Positions 1 to 8,742 of a stretch of 64,000 bases of DNA are shown in pieces. How positions within the stretch are numbered: the first letter of the stretch is position 1; every line of letters starts with the position of its first letter. Under the pieces are notes generated by a model, which made no database searches, was not told the origin of the DNA, and saw only the letters and a program-made list of their open reading frames with translations. The translations under genes and the position numbers were made by a program. The DNA is from an uncultured Phocaeicola sp. (lineage in GTDB: Bacteria > Bacteroidota > Bacteroidia > Bacteroidales > Bacteroidaceae): positions 41,966 to 105,965 of the forward strand of contig CAOYQO010000011.1 in NCBI GenBank assembly GCA_948566455.1. Direction: 5' to 3'.

Positions 1-1220
1 ATGGTGTTGTAACCAGTCGTGATCCCCGCCTAGAATTGCTGAAAGGTAATATGATAACGGACGTAAACCAGATGATTTCCACATTGGGGCTTCCTACCTC
101 TATCAGTCCGGAAGAAGGTGTGTTACCAAGCTCCGTAGTGGGTATAGATCCGGACTTCAAGATGCCGCAAGTCTGGAAAACCTCATTAGCTTTGGATTAC
201 CAGCTGCCTGTATCTTTCCCGCTGACGGTTACACTGGAAGGAATGTTCTCTAAGGATATCAATGCGGTGCGCCAATACAACTACAATGTGCAGGCTCCGG
301 ATAAAGATACATGGTCACGTTTTAACGGACCGGATGATCGTTACATTTATCCCGAAAACTTCCTGCAACACACGAATATCAGTAATGCAAACGTATTGAC
401 CAACACTTCCAAAGGTTGGGGATGGACAGGCAACATTACCGTAATGGCAGAACCCGCCAAGAATGTGAACATTATGGCAGCCTATACTCATACCGAGTCA
501 AAGGAAATCAGTGGTATGCCCGGTTCGGACGCTAACTCTGCCTGGACAAACGTTCCATCCATCAACGGACCGAACAGCTCAGGACTCATGCGCTCGCGAT
601 ATGTCACTCCCAACCGCGTAGTTGCTTCCATTAACTGGCGCGTACATTTGAATAAGAAAACATCTTCGAATTTCAGCCTCTTTTATAGCGGATATTCATC
701 CAGTGGCTATAGCTTTATGTACTCTAATGATATGAATGGCGATGGTGTAACCAATGACCTTATTTACATTCCGAAGACTAAAGATGAAATCAAGTTCACG
801 AGTACCGAAGATACAGATGCTTTCTGGAAGTTTGTGAATCAAGATCCTTATCTGAAGAAGCATAAAGGCGAATATGCCGAAGCTTATTCTGCACGTGCTC
901 CCTGGGTACACCGCTTTGATTTCCGTTGGAGTCGTGACTTCTTCGTGAAGATTGGCAAAACTAAGAATACGCTGCAACTCAGCCTGGATATCCTGAACAT
1001 AGGTAACTTGCTGAACAGCAAATGGGGCGTAACGAAAAACATGTCCGGTGCTAATGGTGGACGAATTCTGACCTATAAGGGTAAGGATGAGAGCAACACT
1101 CCTATTTTCTCTATGTACAAAGACAGTGACGGTAATTATCCTACTGAAAGCTTCACCCGAAACCTAAATTACAGCGAATGCTGGAAGCTTCAGATCGGTC
1201 TGCGATACGTATTCAATTAA
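1..1220 (+). CDS. TonB-dependent receptor / Oar-like outer-membrane protein, C-terminal part (5' truncated)
   Basis: The reading frame is open from the first bases of the window, so the true start lies upstream; only about 400 C-terminal residues are present. The visible part is a string of amphipathic beta-strands rich in Tyr, Trp and Asn with a 'LSLDILNIGNLLNSKWG' segment and a terminal strand ending LRYVFN, i.e. a C-terminal aromatic residue close to the end, as in outer-membrane beta-barrels. Such C-termini are typical of the large Bacteroidetes Oar/TonB-dependent receptors with an N-terminal carboxypeptidase-regulatory-like domain, but that domain is outside the window. The likely role is an outer-membrane transporter or adhesin of unknown substrate. 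It converges on xylE with a shared terminator between them, so it is not part of the xylose operon. Confidence 0.8.
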   Translation, partial: GVVTSRDPRLELLKGNMITDVNQMISTLGLPTSISPEEGVLPSSVVGIDPDFKMPQVWKTSLALDYQLPVSFPLTVTLEGMFSKDINAVRQYNYNVQAPDKDTWSRFNGPDDRYIYPENFLQHTNISNANVLTNTSKGWGWTGNITVMAEPAKNVNIMAAYTHTESKEISGMPGSDANSAWTNVPSINGPNSSGLMRSRYVTPNRVVASINWRVHLNKKTSSNFSLFYSGYSSSGYSFMYSNDMNGDGVTNDLIYIPKTKDEIKFTSTEDTDAFWKFVNQDPYLKKHKGEYAEAYSARAPWVHRFDFRWSRDFFVKIGKTKNTLQLSLDILNIGNLLNSKWGVTKNMSGANGGRILTYKGKDESNTPIFSMYKDSDGNYPTESFTRNLNYSECWKLQIGLRYVFN

Positions 1221-1249
1221 AGATTCCGAACTTATATTTATCAAAAAAG

Positions 1250-1287
1250 AAAAGGTGCAACCGAAACATACCGGTTGCACCTTTTTA
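1250..1287. terminator. Bidirectional Rho-independent terminator
   Basis: A 10-bp GC-rich inverted repeat (GGTGCAACCG / CGGTTGCACC) is flanked by an A-run on the left and a T-run on the right. It sits between two convergent genes and can end transcription from both sides. Confidence 0.85.
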
Positions 1288-1317
1288 CATTTATAAGATA
1301 TTAAAGGAGAGAGAATT

Positions 1318-2769
1318 TTATTTGTTTTTTCTCCAGATTTTACTCATGTCTTCCAGAGTCTTGCCCTTCGTTTCGGGTACCCAACGCCAAACAAAGAAGG
1401 CGGCTGCAACGCAGATGATGCCATACAAGCTGTATGCGAACATCGGACTGAAGTCGTACAGTGCCGGGAACGTAGATGATACAATATAATTGAATATCCA
1501 TTGGAAAGCTACCGCAATGGCCACAGCTTTACCACGAATGGTGTTCGGGAAGATTTCAGAAATCAATACCCAGCAAATCGGTCCCCATGACATCATAAAG
1601 AAAGCTGCGTATACAATTACGGAAAATACCGGAAGAATACCTTTGATTCCCATGCTGTCGCACATTGCCACTGCAAATGCACCTACCGCCATACCAATAG
1701 AACCGATAATCAGCAACGGCTTGCGTCCGAAACGGTCTACAGTAAAGATAGCTACAAGCGTAAATACAATGTTTACAATACCCATGATAACAGTTTGCAT
1801 CATGCCACCGCCTTCAGCACCTGCACTTTCGAAAATACGCGGAGCATAGTACAATACTGCATTAATACCAATAGCCTGCTGGAATACGGAAAGCATGATA
1901 CCGATAACAATAACTGCCACACCATAAGAGAACAACTTCTCCGTCTTTTCTTTGGAAGTAGCCTTGATTTCTGCCAGAATTTCTTTTGCTTTGTTTGCAC
2001 CATTCACCTTCTCCAGGATAGAGTATGCCTTTTCGTCCTGATGTACCAGCACTAGATAACGCGGGGTCTTCGGTACGAAGAAAAGAAGGAAACCAAATAA
2101 TGCAGCCGGGAATGCTTCCGAACCGAACATATAACGCCAGCCGGTTTGTACACTCCACATATCCGAAGCGGCGTTCACTGACAATATACCTTCAGCACTC
2201 TTGTCGATAATAGGATTTGTGTGGTTGCCCATAATCAGGAAGTTGACGAAGTAAACCACCAACATACCGAAGATAATGGCAAACTGGTTACAAGATACCA
2301 GCGTTCCACGAATATTAGAGGGTGCAATTTCTGCGATGTACATCGGACATACGGCAGAGGCAAGACCTACACCGATACCGCCCAATACGCGATAAAAATT
2401 GAATGCGATGAGCAATTCCATGTTTGGCTCACCGTAGTTGAAAAATAAAAATTCGGGATAGTAAGACCCCAATGCAGACAGGAAGAACAGCACGGATGCC
2501 AGTCTCAGCGAATTGCGTCGTCCCAAGCGGGAAGCGAAGAAACCGGAAAGAGCACCACCGATCACACAGCCGATAAGTGCGCTGGAAGAAGTGATACCGT
2601 GCATCACCTTGTCATATTGGAAATCCGTAGCCATCAGGAAGAAAGCTTCCAAGCCCTTCTCCGCACCCGAGATTACCGCCGTATCGTAACCGAACAGCAG
2701 GCCTCCCAAAATGGCAACGGTTGTAATAGAATATAGGTAGAGTTTACTACCATTGTTAGCATCATTCAT
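1318..2769 (-). CDS. xylE: D-xylose:H+ symporter (MFS sugar porter)
   Basis: Imports D-xylose across the inner membrane with protons. The 483-aa protein has the 12-helix sugar-porter layout: 'GGLLFGYDTAVISGA' in helix 1, 'SRLGRRNSLR' in the 2-3 loop, 'DRFGRKPLL' in the 8-9 loop and the C-terminal 'VPETKGKTLEDM' sugar-porter signature. Length matches E. coli XylE (491 aa). An upstream in-frame Met exists at 2868, but the intervening 33 residues cross the intergenic hairpin and look non-coding; MNDANNGSKLYLYSITT is the natural start. It is the last gene of the leftward xylR-xylB-xylA-xylE run. Confidence 0.93.
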   Translation of the reverse strand: MNDANNGSKLYLYSITTVAILGGLLFGYDTAVISGAEKGLEAFFLMATDFQYDKVMHGITSSSALIGCVIGGALSGFFASRLGRRNSLRLASVLFFLSALGSYYPEFLFFNYGEPNMELLIAFNFYRVLGGIGVGLASAVCPMYIAEIAPSNIRGTLVSCNQFAIIFGMLVVYFVNFLIMGNHTNPIIDKSAEGILSVNAASDMWSVQTGWRYMFGSEAFPAALFGFLLFFVPKTPRYLVLVHQDEKAYSILEKVNGANKAKEILAEIKATSKEKTEKLFSYGVAVIVIGIMLSVFQQAIGINAVLYYAPRIFESAGAEGGGMMQTVIMGIVNIVFTLVAIFTVDRFGRKPLLIIGSIGMAVGAFAVAMCDSMGIKGILPVFSVIVYAAFFMMSWGPICWVLISEIFPNTIRGKAVAIAVAFQWIFNYIVSSTFPALYDFSPMFAYSLYGIICVAAAFFVWRWVPETKGKTLEDMSKIWRKNK

Positions 2770-2817
2770 GATAAAAAAGATTAGGTTGATAAATGAGTAA
2801 AAAGTGATAAAGAAATA

Positions 2818-2885
2818 AGTGGTAGGGTGATAAAGGTGATAGAGTGATATTACTTTACCACTTATCACTCTATCACCCTACCACC
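2818..2885 (-). repeat. Imperfect inverted repeat in the xylA-xylE spacer
   Basis: Left arm is built of GGTGATA-type repeats (GGTAGGGTGATA, then GGTGATAGAGTGATA); the right arm holds the complement (TATCACTCTATCACC, then CTACCACC), with about 9 bases missing relative to the left arm. In the xyl mRNA it would form a long hairpin between xylA and xylE. There is no U-run directly after it on the minus strand, so a processing, stability or attenuation element is more likely than a full terminator. Confidence 0.6.
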
Positions 2886-2893
2886 TTATTATA

Positions 2894-4210
2894 TTAGCAA
2901 TACATATTCACGATTGCTTCATACAATTCTTGCTTACCGCTGGTTTGCTTCGGTTCGCCGTTAGCTTTCGCATAAGCTACAACATCTTCCAAAGACAATT
3001 TGCCTTCTTCGAATTCCTTACCCTTGCCACCGTCGAATGATGCGTAACGGTCAGCCAACATTTTCTTATAAGGAGATTCTTCCAGTAATTTAGCTGCACT
3101 TTCCAGAGCACGTGCCATAGCATCCATACCTGCAATGTGAGCGATGAAGATATCTTCCAGGTCGGTAGAGTTACGACGGGTCTTAGCGTCGAAGTTAGTA
3201 CCACCATTGCCCAAACCACCGTTACGGATAATCTGCATCATAGCCTGAGTCAGTTCGTAGTTATCGATAGGGAATTGGTCAGTATCCCAACCGTTCTGGT
3301 AGTCACCACGGTTAGCGTCGATAGAACCTAACATACCGTTGTCAACAGCTACAGCCAGTTCGTGTTCGAAAGTATGGCCAGCCAAAGTTGCGTGATTAAC
3401 CTCGATGTTTACTTTGAAATCCTTATCCAAACCGTGAGCTTTCAGGAAGCCGATAACTGTTTCAGTATCTACGTCATACTGATGTTTTGTCGGTTCCATT
3501 GGTTTCGGCTCAATCAGGAAAGTACCTTTGAAGCCACGAGCACGCGCATAGTCACGAGCGATAGTCAACATCTTTGCAAGGTGTTCTTTTTCACGTTTCT
3601 GGTCAGTGTTCAGCAAAGACATGTAACCTTCGCGACCGCCCCAGAACACATAGTTTGAACCACCCAATTCGATAGTAGCGTCAATAGCGTTCTTGATCTG
3701 AACAGCAGCGCGTGCTACAACGTCGAAATCAGGATTGGTAGCAGCACCGTTCATATAACGTGCATGACCGAATACGTTAGCAGTACCCCACAACAGCTTG
3801 ATACCAGTTTCAGCTTGTTTTTCTTTTGCATAAGCTACGATAGCTTTCAGATTAGCTTCATATTCTTCGATGCTTGCACCTTCAGAAATCAGGTCTACAT
3901 CGTGGAAGCAATAGTATTCGATACCCATCTTCTGCATGAATTCGAAACCTGCATCCAATTTATTTTTAGCTGCTTGCAAAGCGTCAGAGTCACCATTCCA
4001 AGGGAATTGTTTCGTTCCGCCACCGAATTGGTCACCACCTTCTGCGCAGAGAGTGTGCCACCAAGCCATAGCAAACTTCAACCAATCTTTCATCTTCTTA
4101 CCCATGATTACCTTCTCAGCATCGTAGTAACGATATGCCATCGGGTTCATACTCTCTTTACCTTCGAATTTAATCTTTCCTATTCCGGGAAAATACTCTT
4201 TTGTTGCCAT
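2894..4210 (-). CDS. xylA: Xylose isomerase
   Basis: Interconverts D-xylose and D-xylulose in the cytoplasm, using two divalent metal ions. The 438-aa length is that of class II xylose isomerases. Visible residues: catalytic His103 in CFHDVD, metal ligands Glu234 and Lys236 in 'FLIEPKPMEPTKHQYD', Glu270 and His273 in 'NIEVNHATLAGHTFEHE', Asp298 in 'GSIDANRGD', and Asp309/Asp311 in 'GWDTDQFP'. Tryptophans of the substrate pocket (VFWGGREGY) are present. It lies between xylB (94 bp upstream) and xylE in one leftward operon. Confidence 0.97.
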   Translation of the reverse strand: MATKEYFPGIGKIKFEGKESMNPMAYRYYDAEKVIMGKKMKDWLKFAMAWWHTLCAEGGDQFGGGTKQFPWNGDSDALQAAKNKLDAGFEFMQKMGIEYYCFHDVDLISEGASIEEYEANLKAIVAYAKEKQAETGIKLLWGTANVFGHARYMNGAATNPDFDVVARAAVQIKNAIDATIELGGSNYVFWGGREGYMSLLNTDQKREKEHLAKMLTIARDYARARGFKGTFLIEPKPMEPTKHQYDVDTETVIGFLKAHGLDKDFKVNIEVNHATLAGHTFEHELAVAVDNGMLGSIDANRGDYQNGWDTDQFPIDNYELTQAMMQIIRNGGLGNGGTNFDAKTRRNSTDLEDIFIAHIAGMDAMARALESAAKLLEESPYKKMLADRYASFDGGKGKEFEEGKLSLEDVVAYAKANGEPKQTSGKQELYEAIVNMYC

Positions 4211-4304
4211 AATTTTAATTGAATTTTAAAGGGTTAATTATGTTTTAATTGTTAACTGTACTATTCAAAGTTTTCCTCGTATTCAGAGGAGAGTTAAGTT
4301 AGCA

Positions 4305-5795
4305 TTATTTTGCCATTGATTTTTCCAAACGATGTTTCCAGCGTGCATAAGCATCCGCATATTCCTGGTGCTTAGCCTGGTTAGGCTCAATAACATCCAG
4401 TTTTTCCAGCGTTGCGAATGCCTCGTTATTATCTTTATAGATACCTGCACCGATGCCTGCTCCTTTGGCTGCACCTACCGAACCGTCCGTATCGTATAGT
4501 TCGATCGTTGCTCCCGTCACACCTGCCAACGTATCGCGGAAGATGGAGCTAAGGAACATATTTGCATGGCCTGCATGGATTTTCTGTACAGGGATACCCA
4601 TACCTTCCATAATATCTATACCATACTTGAAAGAGAATACGATGCCTTCCTGAGCTGCACGCACGATATGTTGTTTGCCATGCAGATTGAAGTTCAAGCC
4701 ACGGATGGAGCAGTTGATCTCTTTATTTTCGAGCATGCGTTCCGCACCGTTACCAAAGGGCAGAATACTGATACCTGCACTGCCGATAGGAGCTTGTGAT
4801 GCCAATACATTCATTTCATTGTAAGAGATGCCTTCGGGAGCAATCGTACGTTTCACCCAAGAATTAAGAATACCCGTACCATTGATGCAAAGCAACACAC
4901 CCAGACGGGTTTGTTCGTCCGTATGGTTTACGTGAGCGAATGTATTTACGCGTGATTTCGGATCATAGTTCACTTCACCGTTCACACCATATACAACGCC
5001 TGAAGTGCCTGCCGTAGAGGCGATTTCTCCCGGATTGAATACATTCAGTGAAAGAGCGTTATTCGGTTGGTCACCTGCACGATATGTGATCGGTGTACCT
5101 TCCTTTAATCCCAATTCTTTTGCTGCAGCAGCATTCACACGTCCTTGTTCGGAGAATGTGGGTTTGATGTCCGCAATCAGAGAGTTATCGAAACCATAAT
5201 AATCCATCAGGAAGTCAGCTACACGATTGTTTTTGAAATCCCAGAACATACCTTCCGAAAGTCCGGAAACAGTGGTACAGATTTCACCGCTCAACTTCAT
5301 GGCGATGTAATCACCCGGCAGCATAATCTTATAAATTCGTTCGTAGATGGCCGGTTCGTTTTCCTTTATCCATGCCAGTTTAGAGGCAGTGAAGTTACCC
5401 GGAGAGTTCAACAGATGTGAGAGACATTTCTCTTCTCCCAGTGTTTCGAAAGCTTTCTGTCCGTAAGGCACAGCACGCGAGTCACACCAGATAATGGAAG
5501 GACGCAGCACATTCTGGTCTTTGTCCACACATACCAATCCATGCATCTGATAAGAGATACCGATTGCCTTGATTTCACCAGCGTTTGCACCCGATTCATT
5601 CATGACAGCCTGTGTGGCAAGCTTCAGATTTTCCCACCAGCTTTCGGGATTTTGTTCCGCCCAACCCGGTTTTACTGCAATGATCGCTGCCTCTGTCTTC
5701 GGGAAGAAAGCAGAAGATACACATTTGCCGGTTTCGGCGTTTACCAGGCTCGCTTTTACGGACGAGCTTCCAATGTCATAACCTAATAAATACAT
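4305..5795 (-). CDS. xylB: Xylulokinase (FGGY kinase)
   Basis: Phosphorylates D-xylulose to D-xylulose 5-phosphate for entry into the pentose-phosphate pathway. The 496-aa protein has the N-terminal phosphate motif 'LLGYDIGSSSVKASL', the substrate-site segment 'ISYQMHGLV' (about residues 80-88), the catalytic Asp242 in 'YRAGDQPNN', the 'ASTAGTSGVVYG' loop and the C-terminal 'HAGHANMFLSSIFRDTLAG' nucleotide-binding region. Length equals that of typical XylB proteins. It follows the Nudix regulator gene with only a 45-bp gap and precedes xylA, all on the minus strand. Confidence 0.95.
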   Translation of the reverse strand: MYLLGYDIGSSSVKASLVNAETGKCVSSAFFPKTEAAIIAVKPGWAEQNPESWWENLKLATQAVMNESGANAGEIKAIGISYQMHGLVCVDKDQNVLRPSIIWCDSRAVPYGQKAFETLGEEKCLSHLLNSPGNFTASKLAWIKENEPAIYERIYKIMLPGDYIAMKLSGEICTTVSGLSEGMFWDFKNNRVADFLMDYYGFDNSLIADIKPTFSEQGRVNAAAAKELGLKEGTPITYRAGDQPNNALSLNVFNPGEIASTAGTSGVVYGVNGEVNYDPKSRVNTFAHVNHTDEQTRLGVLLCINGTGILNSWVKRTIAPEGISYNEMNVLASQAPIGSAGISILPFGNGAERMLENKEINCSIRGLNFNLHGKQHIVRAAQEGIVFSFKYGIDIMEGMGIPVQKIHAGHANMFLSSIFRDTLAGVTGATIELYDTDGSVGAAKGAGIGAGIYKDNNEAFATLEKLDVIEPNQAKHQEYADAYARWKHRLEKSMAK

Positions 5796-5839
5796 GGTAT
5801 TAATTATGAGTTTTGATTTATGAATTATTTTATTAAAAC

Positions 5840-6580
5840 TTATCTTCTTACCTTATTATATATCTTCTTATCGAATCGATAATAGCGTGCGGCACGGTGG
5901 GCAACTCCCTGTTGTTTTTCTTCCAACGGAACAACGTATTCCATCATCGCTATTTTCTTGTGAAAGTTTCGTACATCAATAGGTTTACTATATATCAATT
6001 CATATAAAGTACGCAGTTGTGATGCCGTAAATTTACGGGGAAGCAGATCGAACAAAGCTGACGGATTAATCTCCACGTACTGGCGGATATACACCAATGC
6101 TTCTTTTATAATCAGATTATGGTCGAAAGCCAATGCCTTAATATCTTGCAGTGCCACCCAATATGCTTCGAAATCAGCCAAGTTCCGGCTCAACGCCCGG
6201 TCTATCTTCACCAATGACAGGTAAGCAATCGTAACGATACGTTCCACTCTCGATTGCATGGCGCGTTCCAGCCAATGAATGTCTTTCGGATCCTTCGTCC
6301 GGTTTTTAGAACCGAATGCTTTGAACTGCATCAGGTTGACGTTCTTCAAACCTGTCAGTTCGTTCAACACACGTTTGGCAGCTTCATCCAGATCTTCATC
6401 CATATAGATCAGACTTCCGGGAAGCTTCATATCGTGAAAAATTTCACCTTGCTCCTCACCTACACGCTTTATCAACAGAACCTTTAATTGTTCTCCGTCA
6501 AAACCAATCACCACGCAGTCTACTGAGATATGATTGTTTGCTAATGGGGTTTTATGTTCCATGTTTTGCATAATATCCAT
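5840..6580 (-). CDS. xylR: Nudix-family transcriptional regulator of xylose use
   Basis: An N-terminal Nudix domain (about residues 15-150) followed by a C-terminal winged-helix part (about 165-245) is the architecture of NrtR/AraR-type regulators, which in Bacteroides control pentose genes. The Nudix box is degenerate: 'GSLIYMDEDLDEAAKRVLNE' lacks the REUxEE catalytic glutamates, so the domain probably senses a ligand and does not hydrolyse. Being first gene of the xylB-xylA-xylE run makes a xylose-pathway sensor the natural inference. The frame is open to 6622, but a good promoter lies at 6593-6622, so translation starts at 6580 or at the later Met codons 6571 or 6562. The gene symbol is by role and not proven here. 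Confidence 0.82.
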   Translation of the reverse strand: MDIMQNMEHKTPLANNHISVDCVVIGFDGEQLKVLLIKRVGEEQGEIFHDMKLPGSLIYMDEDLDEAAKRVLNELTGLKNVNLMQFKAFGSKNRTKDPKDIHWLERAMQSRVERIVTIAYLSLVKIDRALSRNLADFEAYWVALQDIKALAFDHNLIIKEALVYIRQYVEINPSALFDLLPRKFTASQLRTLYELIYSKPIDVRNFHKKIAMMEYVVPLEEKQQGVAHRAARYYRFDKKIYNKVRR

Positions 6581-6592
6581 GTTTAAGCGCTG

Positions 6593-6622
6593 CAAATATA
6601 AACAGGTTTTTTGAATATACAA
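6593..6622 (-). promoter_or_regulatory. Promoter of the xylR-xylB-xylA-xylE operon
   Basis: On the minus strand a perfect Bacteroides -7 element TATATTTG (6600-6593) is preceded by TTG at 6622-6620 with a 19-bp spacer. The predicted start is about 6587, giving a very short leader before the ATG at 6580. Confidence 0.65.
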
Positions 6623-6676
6623 GCGCAGAAAACTTAATTTCTAATATGTTATAAAGCACTATTTTTCAATATGATA

Positions 6677-6849
6677 GATATCGTATATTTTACAATATCA
6701 AAACATGGTCTTATCGTTGAAAGTACAATATGTATTGTTGATAAACGGAAGAATCAGGTAATTGTAGGAAGTACAATAAGAGTGAAGTGCTTTATTTTTA
6801 AGGATTTTAGTATGCCGGAAGATTAAAAAGACAAGTACCTCTTATTGTA
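6677..6849. promoter_or_regulatory. Cluster of TACAATA boxes: candidate operators for the Nudix regulator
   Basis: Within 170 bp upstream of the operon promoter there are TACAATA at 6691, 6725 and 6773 and its complement TATTGTA at 6843. Two are parts of dyads: GATATCGTA-5 bp-TACAATATC (6677-6699) and ACAATA-TG-TATTGT (6726-6739). The last two form the inverted pair TACAATAAGAG / CTCTTATTGTA (6773-6783, 6839-6849), each followed by GAAGTGCT. Repeated dyads beside a divergent regulator gene suggest binding sites; the link to this regulator is inferred. Confidence 0.45.
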
Positions 6850-6902
6850 TTTTAGTTGAAGTGCTATAAAAAGATTTTTTCTCATCTATCCCCCTGCTTC
6901 CC

Positions 6903-6933
6903 AACTCCCTCCGTTCGGAGAAGGGAGGGAGTT
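6903..6933. repeat. 10-bp perfect inverted repeat in the xylR-fabD intergenic region
   Basis: AACTCCCTCC / GGAGGGAGTT with an 11-nt loop containing GTTCGG. No T-run follows directly, so it is not a clear terminator. The 455-bp gap 6581-7035 otherwise holds the operon promoter, the TACAATA boxes and the fabD promoter. Confidence 0.5.
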
Positions 6934-6962
6934 AAAATAGCTTATTGCACAAAAATCCTTCG

Positions 6963-6998
6963 TTTGTGCGGTCAATATCAGAAAAAGCTATACCTTTG
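6963..6998 (+). promoter_or_regulatory. Probable fabD promoter
   Basis: TACCTTTG at 6991-6998 matches the Bacteroides -7 consensus TAnnTTTG. TTTG at 6963-6966 could be the -33 element, but the 24-bp spacer is longer than the usual 19-21. Confidence 0.5.
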
Positions 6999-7035
6999 CA
7001 CCACTTTTTTAATTAACCACTAAAACAAGAACAGT

Positions 7036-7923
7036 ATGAAAGCATTTGTATTTCCGGGTCAAGGTGCCCAATTCGTAGGAATGGGAAAAGACCTGTATGA
7101 AAACTCCGCTTTAGCAAAAGAATTGTTTGAAAAAGCCAATGATATCCTGGGATATCGCATTACGGATATTATGTTCAACGGTACGGACGAAGACCTGCGT
7201 CAGACGAAGGTAACTCAGCCTGCTGTATTCCTCCACTCCGTTATCTCCGCACTTTGTATGGGTGATGATTTTAAACCTGAGATGACTGCCGGTCACTCTT
7301 TGGGCGAATTCTCTGCTCTGGTTGCTGCCGGTGCATTGAGTTTCGAAGATGGGTTGAAGCTGGTTTATGCCCGTGCCATGGCCATGCAGAAAGCTTGCGA
7401 GGCACAGCCCTCTACAATGGCGGCTATCATTGCCCTCTCCGATGAAAAAGTAGAAGAAATCTGCGAGCAAGTAACCGCTGAAGGCGAAGTTTGCGTTGCA
7501 GCCAACTATAACTGCCCGGGACAGATCGTAATTTCCGGTTCTATCGAAGGCATCAACAAGGCATGCGAACTGATGAAAGCTGCCGGAGCAAAACGTGCTT
7601 TGCCTTTGAAGGTAGGCGGCGCTTTCCACTCTCCGCTGATGAATCCTGCAAAAGTTGAATTGGAAACAGCTATCAACGCTACTGAAATTCACGCTCCCAA
7701 ATGCCCGGTTTATCAGAATGTGGATGCATTGCCTCACACTGATCCGGAAGAGATTAAGAAGAATCTCGTAGCTCAGCTGACAGCTTCTGTACGCTGGACA
7801 CAGACTGTTAAGAATATGGTTGCTGATGGCGCTACCGACTTCACAGAATGTGGCCCAGGTGCTGTACTGCAAGGTCTGATCAAGAAGATTGCACCGGAGG
7901 TATCTGCTCACGGAATTGCATAA
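7036..7923 (+). CDS. fabD: Malonyl-CoA:acyl carrier protein transacylase
   Basis: Moves the malonyl group from CoA to ACP to feed fatty-acid chain elongation in the cytoplasm. The 295-aa protein starts with the family signature 'FPGQGAQFVGMGKDLYE'; the nucleophile is Ser88 in 'GHSLGEFSALVAAG', the active-site His lies in 'GGAFHSPLM' (about residue 195), and 'VYQNVDA' plus 'ECGPGAVLQGLIKKI' complete the fold. It stands alone here, without other fab genes, and is followed by a strong terminator. Confidence 0.96.
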   Translation: MKAFVFPGQGAQFVGMGKDLYENSALAKELFEKANDILGYRITDIMFNGTDEDLRQTKVTQPAVFLHSVISALCMGDDFKPEMTAGHSLGEFSALVAAGALSFEDGLKLVYARAMAMQKACEAQPSTMAAIIALSDEKVEEICEQVTAEGEVCVAANYNCPGQIVISGSIEGINKACELMKAAGAKRALPLKVGGAFHSPLMNPAKVELETAINATEIHAPKCPVYQNVDALPHTDPEEIKKNLVAQLTASVRWTQTVKNMVADGATDFTECGPGAVLQGLIKKIAPEVSAHGIA

Positions 7924-7945
7924 TCCTTAAATACAACATATTTGT

Positions 7946-7982
7946 AAGGGCTGTCTTTTTAACCAAAGACGGCCCTTTATTT
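7946..7982 (+). terminator. Terminator of fabD
   Basis: Stem AAGGGCTGTCTTT / AAAGACGGCCCTTT (one G-T pair) with a short loop, followed by a T-rich tail, 23 bp after the fabD stop. Confidence 0.85.
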
Positions 7983-8034
7983 TGTAATCATACTATCCGC
8001 ATTCAGAATAGGAAGATAAGCTGCATCTCAGCAT

Positions 8035-8085
8035 AACTTTTTCATGCAAGCATGAAAGTTCTGCATTCGATTTGCATTATCTTTG
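8035..8085 (+). promoter_or_regulatory. Promoter with overlapping palindrome for the helical-repeat gene
   Basis: The dyad at 8035-8060 (core TTCATGC-AA-GCATGAA, flanked by AACTTT and AGTT) covers the place where the -33 element should be; the -7 element TATCTTTG lies at 8078-8085. A regulator bound to the palindrome would block polymerase. Confidence 0.45.
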
Positions 8086-8101
8086 CAAAAACATGCATGA
8101 T

Positions 8102-8629
8102 ATGGAGAAAATCGACGAATACAGAAACACCCTTGCAATGCCTCTTTGCAAACGATCAATAGATAAGCTGGTACAGGAAATATGCCTGCATCCGGAATAC
8201 CTTAAAGATATATACCAGTTGATTTCCGATGATAAAATCGTCGTTTCATGGCGGGCTATATGGGTATGTGAGAAAGTAAGTGAGAAGCATCCCGGCTGGT
8301 TTGTTCCATTGCTGGATGATATTATTCAGCGATTATTAGTCTGCAAACATGATGGTTCCAAACGGTTGTTGTTGTCTATATTATATAATGTACCTACATC
8401 TGATCCTGTCTCTGTCGATTTACTAAATTATTGCCTGGATCATATGTTGGCGCCACAAGAAAGTATCGGTGTGCAGGCGTTGTCTATCAGAATGGCTTAC
8501 CAGCTTTGCAAGTCTGAACCGGAACTTTTGAAAGAGTTGCAACTCATATTAGAGAATGCAGATACCGAATATTACTCCACAGGAGTTAAGACTACCATAC
8601 GGAATATTCTGAAAAAGATAAATAAATAA
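8102..8629 (+). CDS. Hypothetical protein, all-helical HEAT-like
   Basis: About 175 residues, predicted all-helical from composition, with regularly spaced Leu/Trp pairs ('VSWRAIWVCEKVSEKHPGW', 'LLDDIIQRLLVCKHDGSKR', 'LLLSILYNV') that resemble short HEAT/ARM-type repeats. No catalytic motif is visible. The frame opens at 8072, but the -7 element TATCTTTG at 8078-8085 lies inside that stretch, so translation must start at 8093 or, more plausibly, 8102 (MEKIDEYRN), giving a very short leader. It is a single-gene unit. A scaffold or protein-binding role is a guess. Confidence 0.65.
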   Translation: MEKIDEYRNTLAMPLCKRSIDKLVQEICLHPEYLKDIYQLISDDKIVVSWRAIWVCEKVSEKHPGWFVPLLDDIIQRLLVCKHDGSKRLLLSILYNVPTSDPVSVDLLNYCLDHMLAPQESIGVQALSIRMAYQLCKSEPELLKELQLILENADTEYYSTGVKTTIRNILKKINK

Positions 8630-8742
8630 TTGAAGTTTCGCAAGTTATGATATTCAGGAGTTAAAGTAGTTATGAAACTTAAATGAATAATAAGAATCAG
8701 AAGTGAAAATCAGCTATAAAACAAATTAAATCCAATAACTAC

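Noticed and set aside
1318..2868. Longer start of xylE at 2868
   Set aside because: The extra 33 residues overlap the GTGATA hairpin and precede the conserved MFS N-terminus; the Met at 2769 fits the family.
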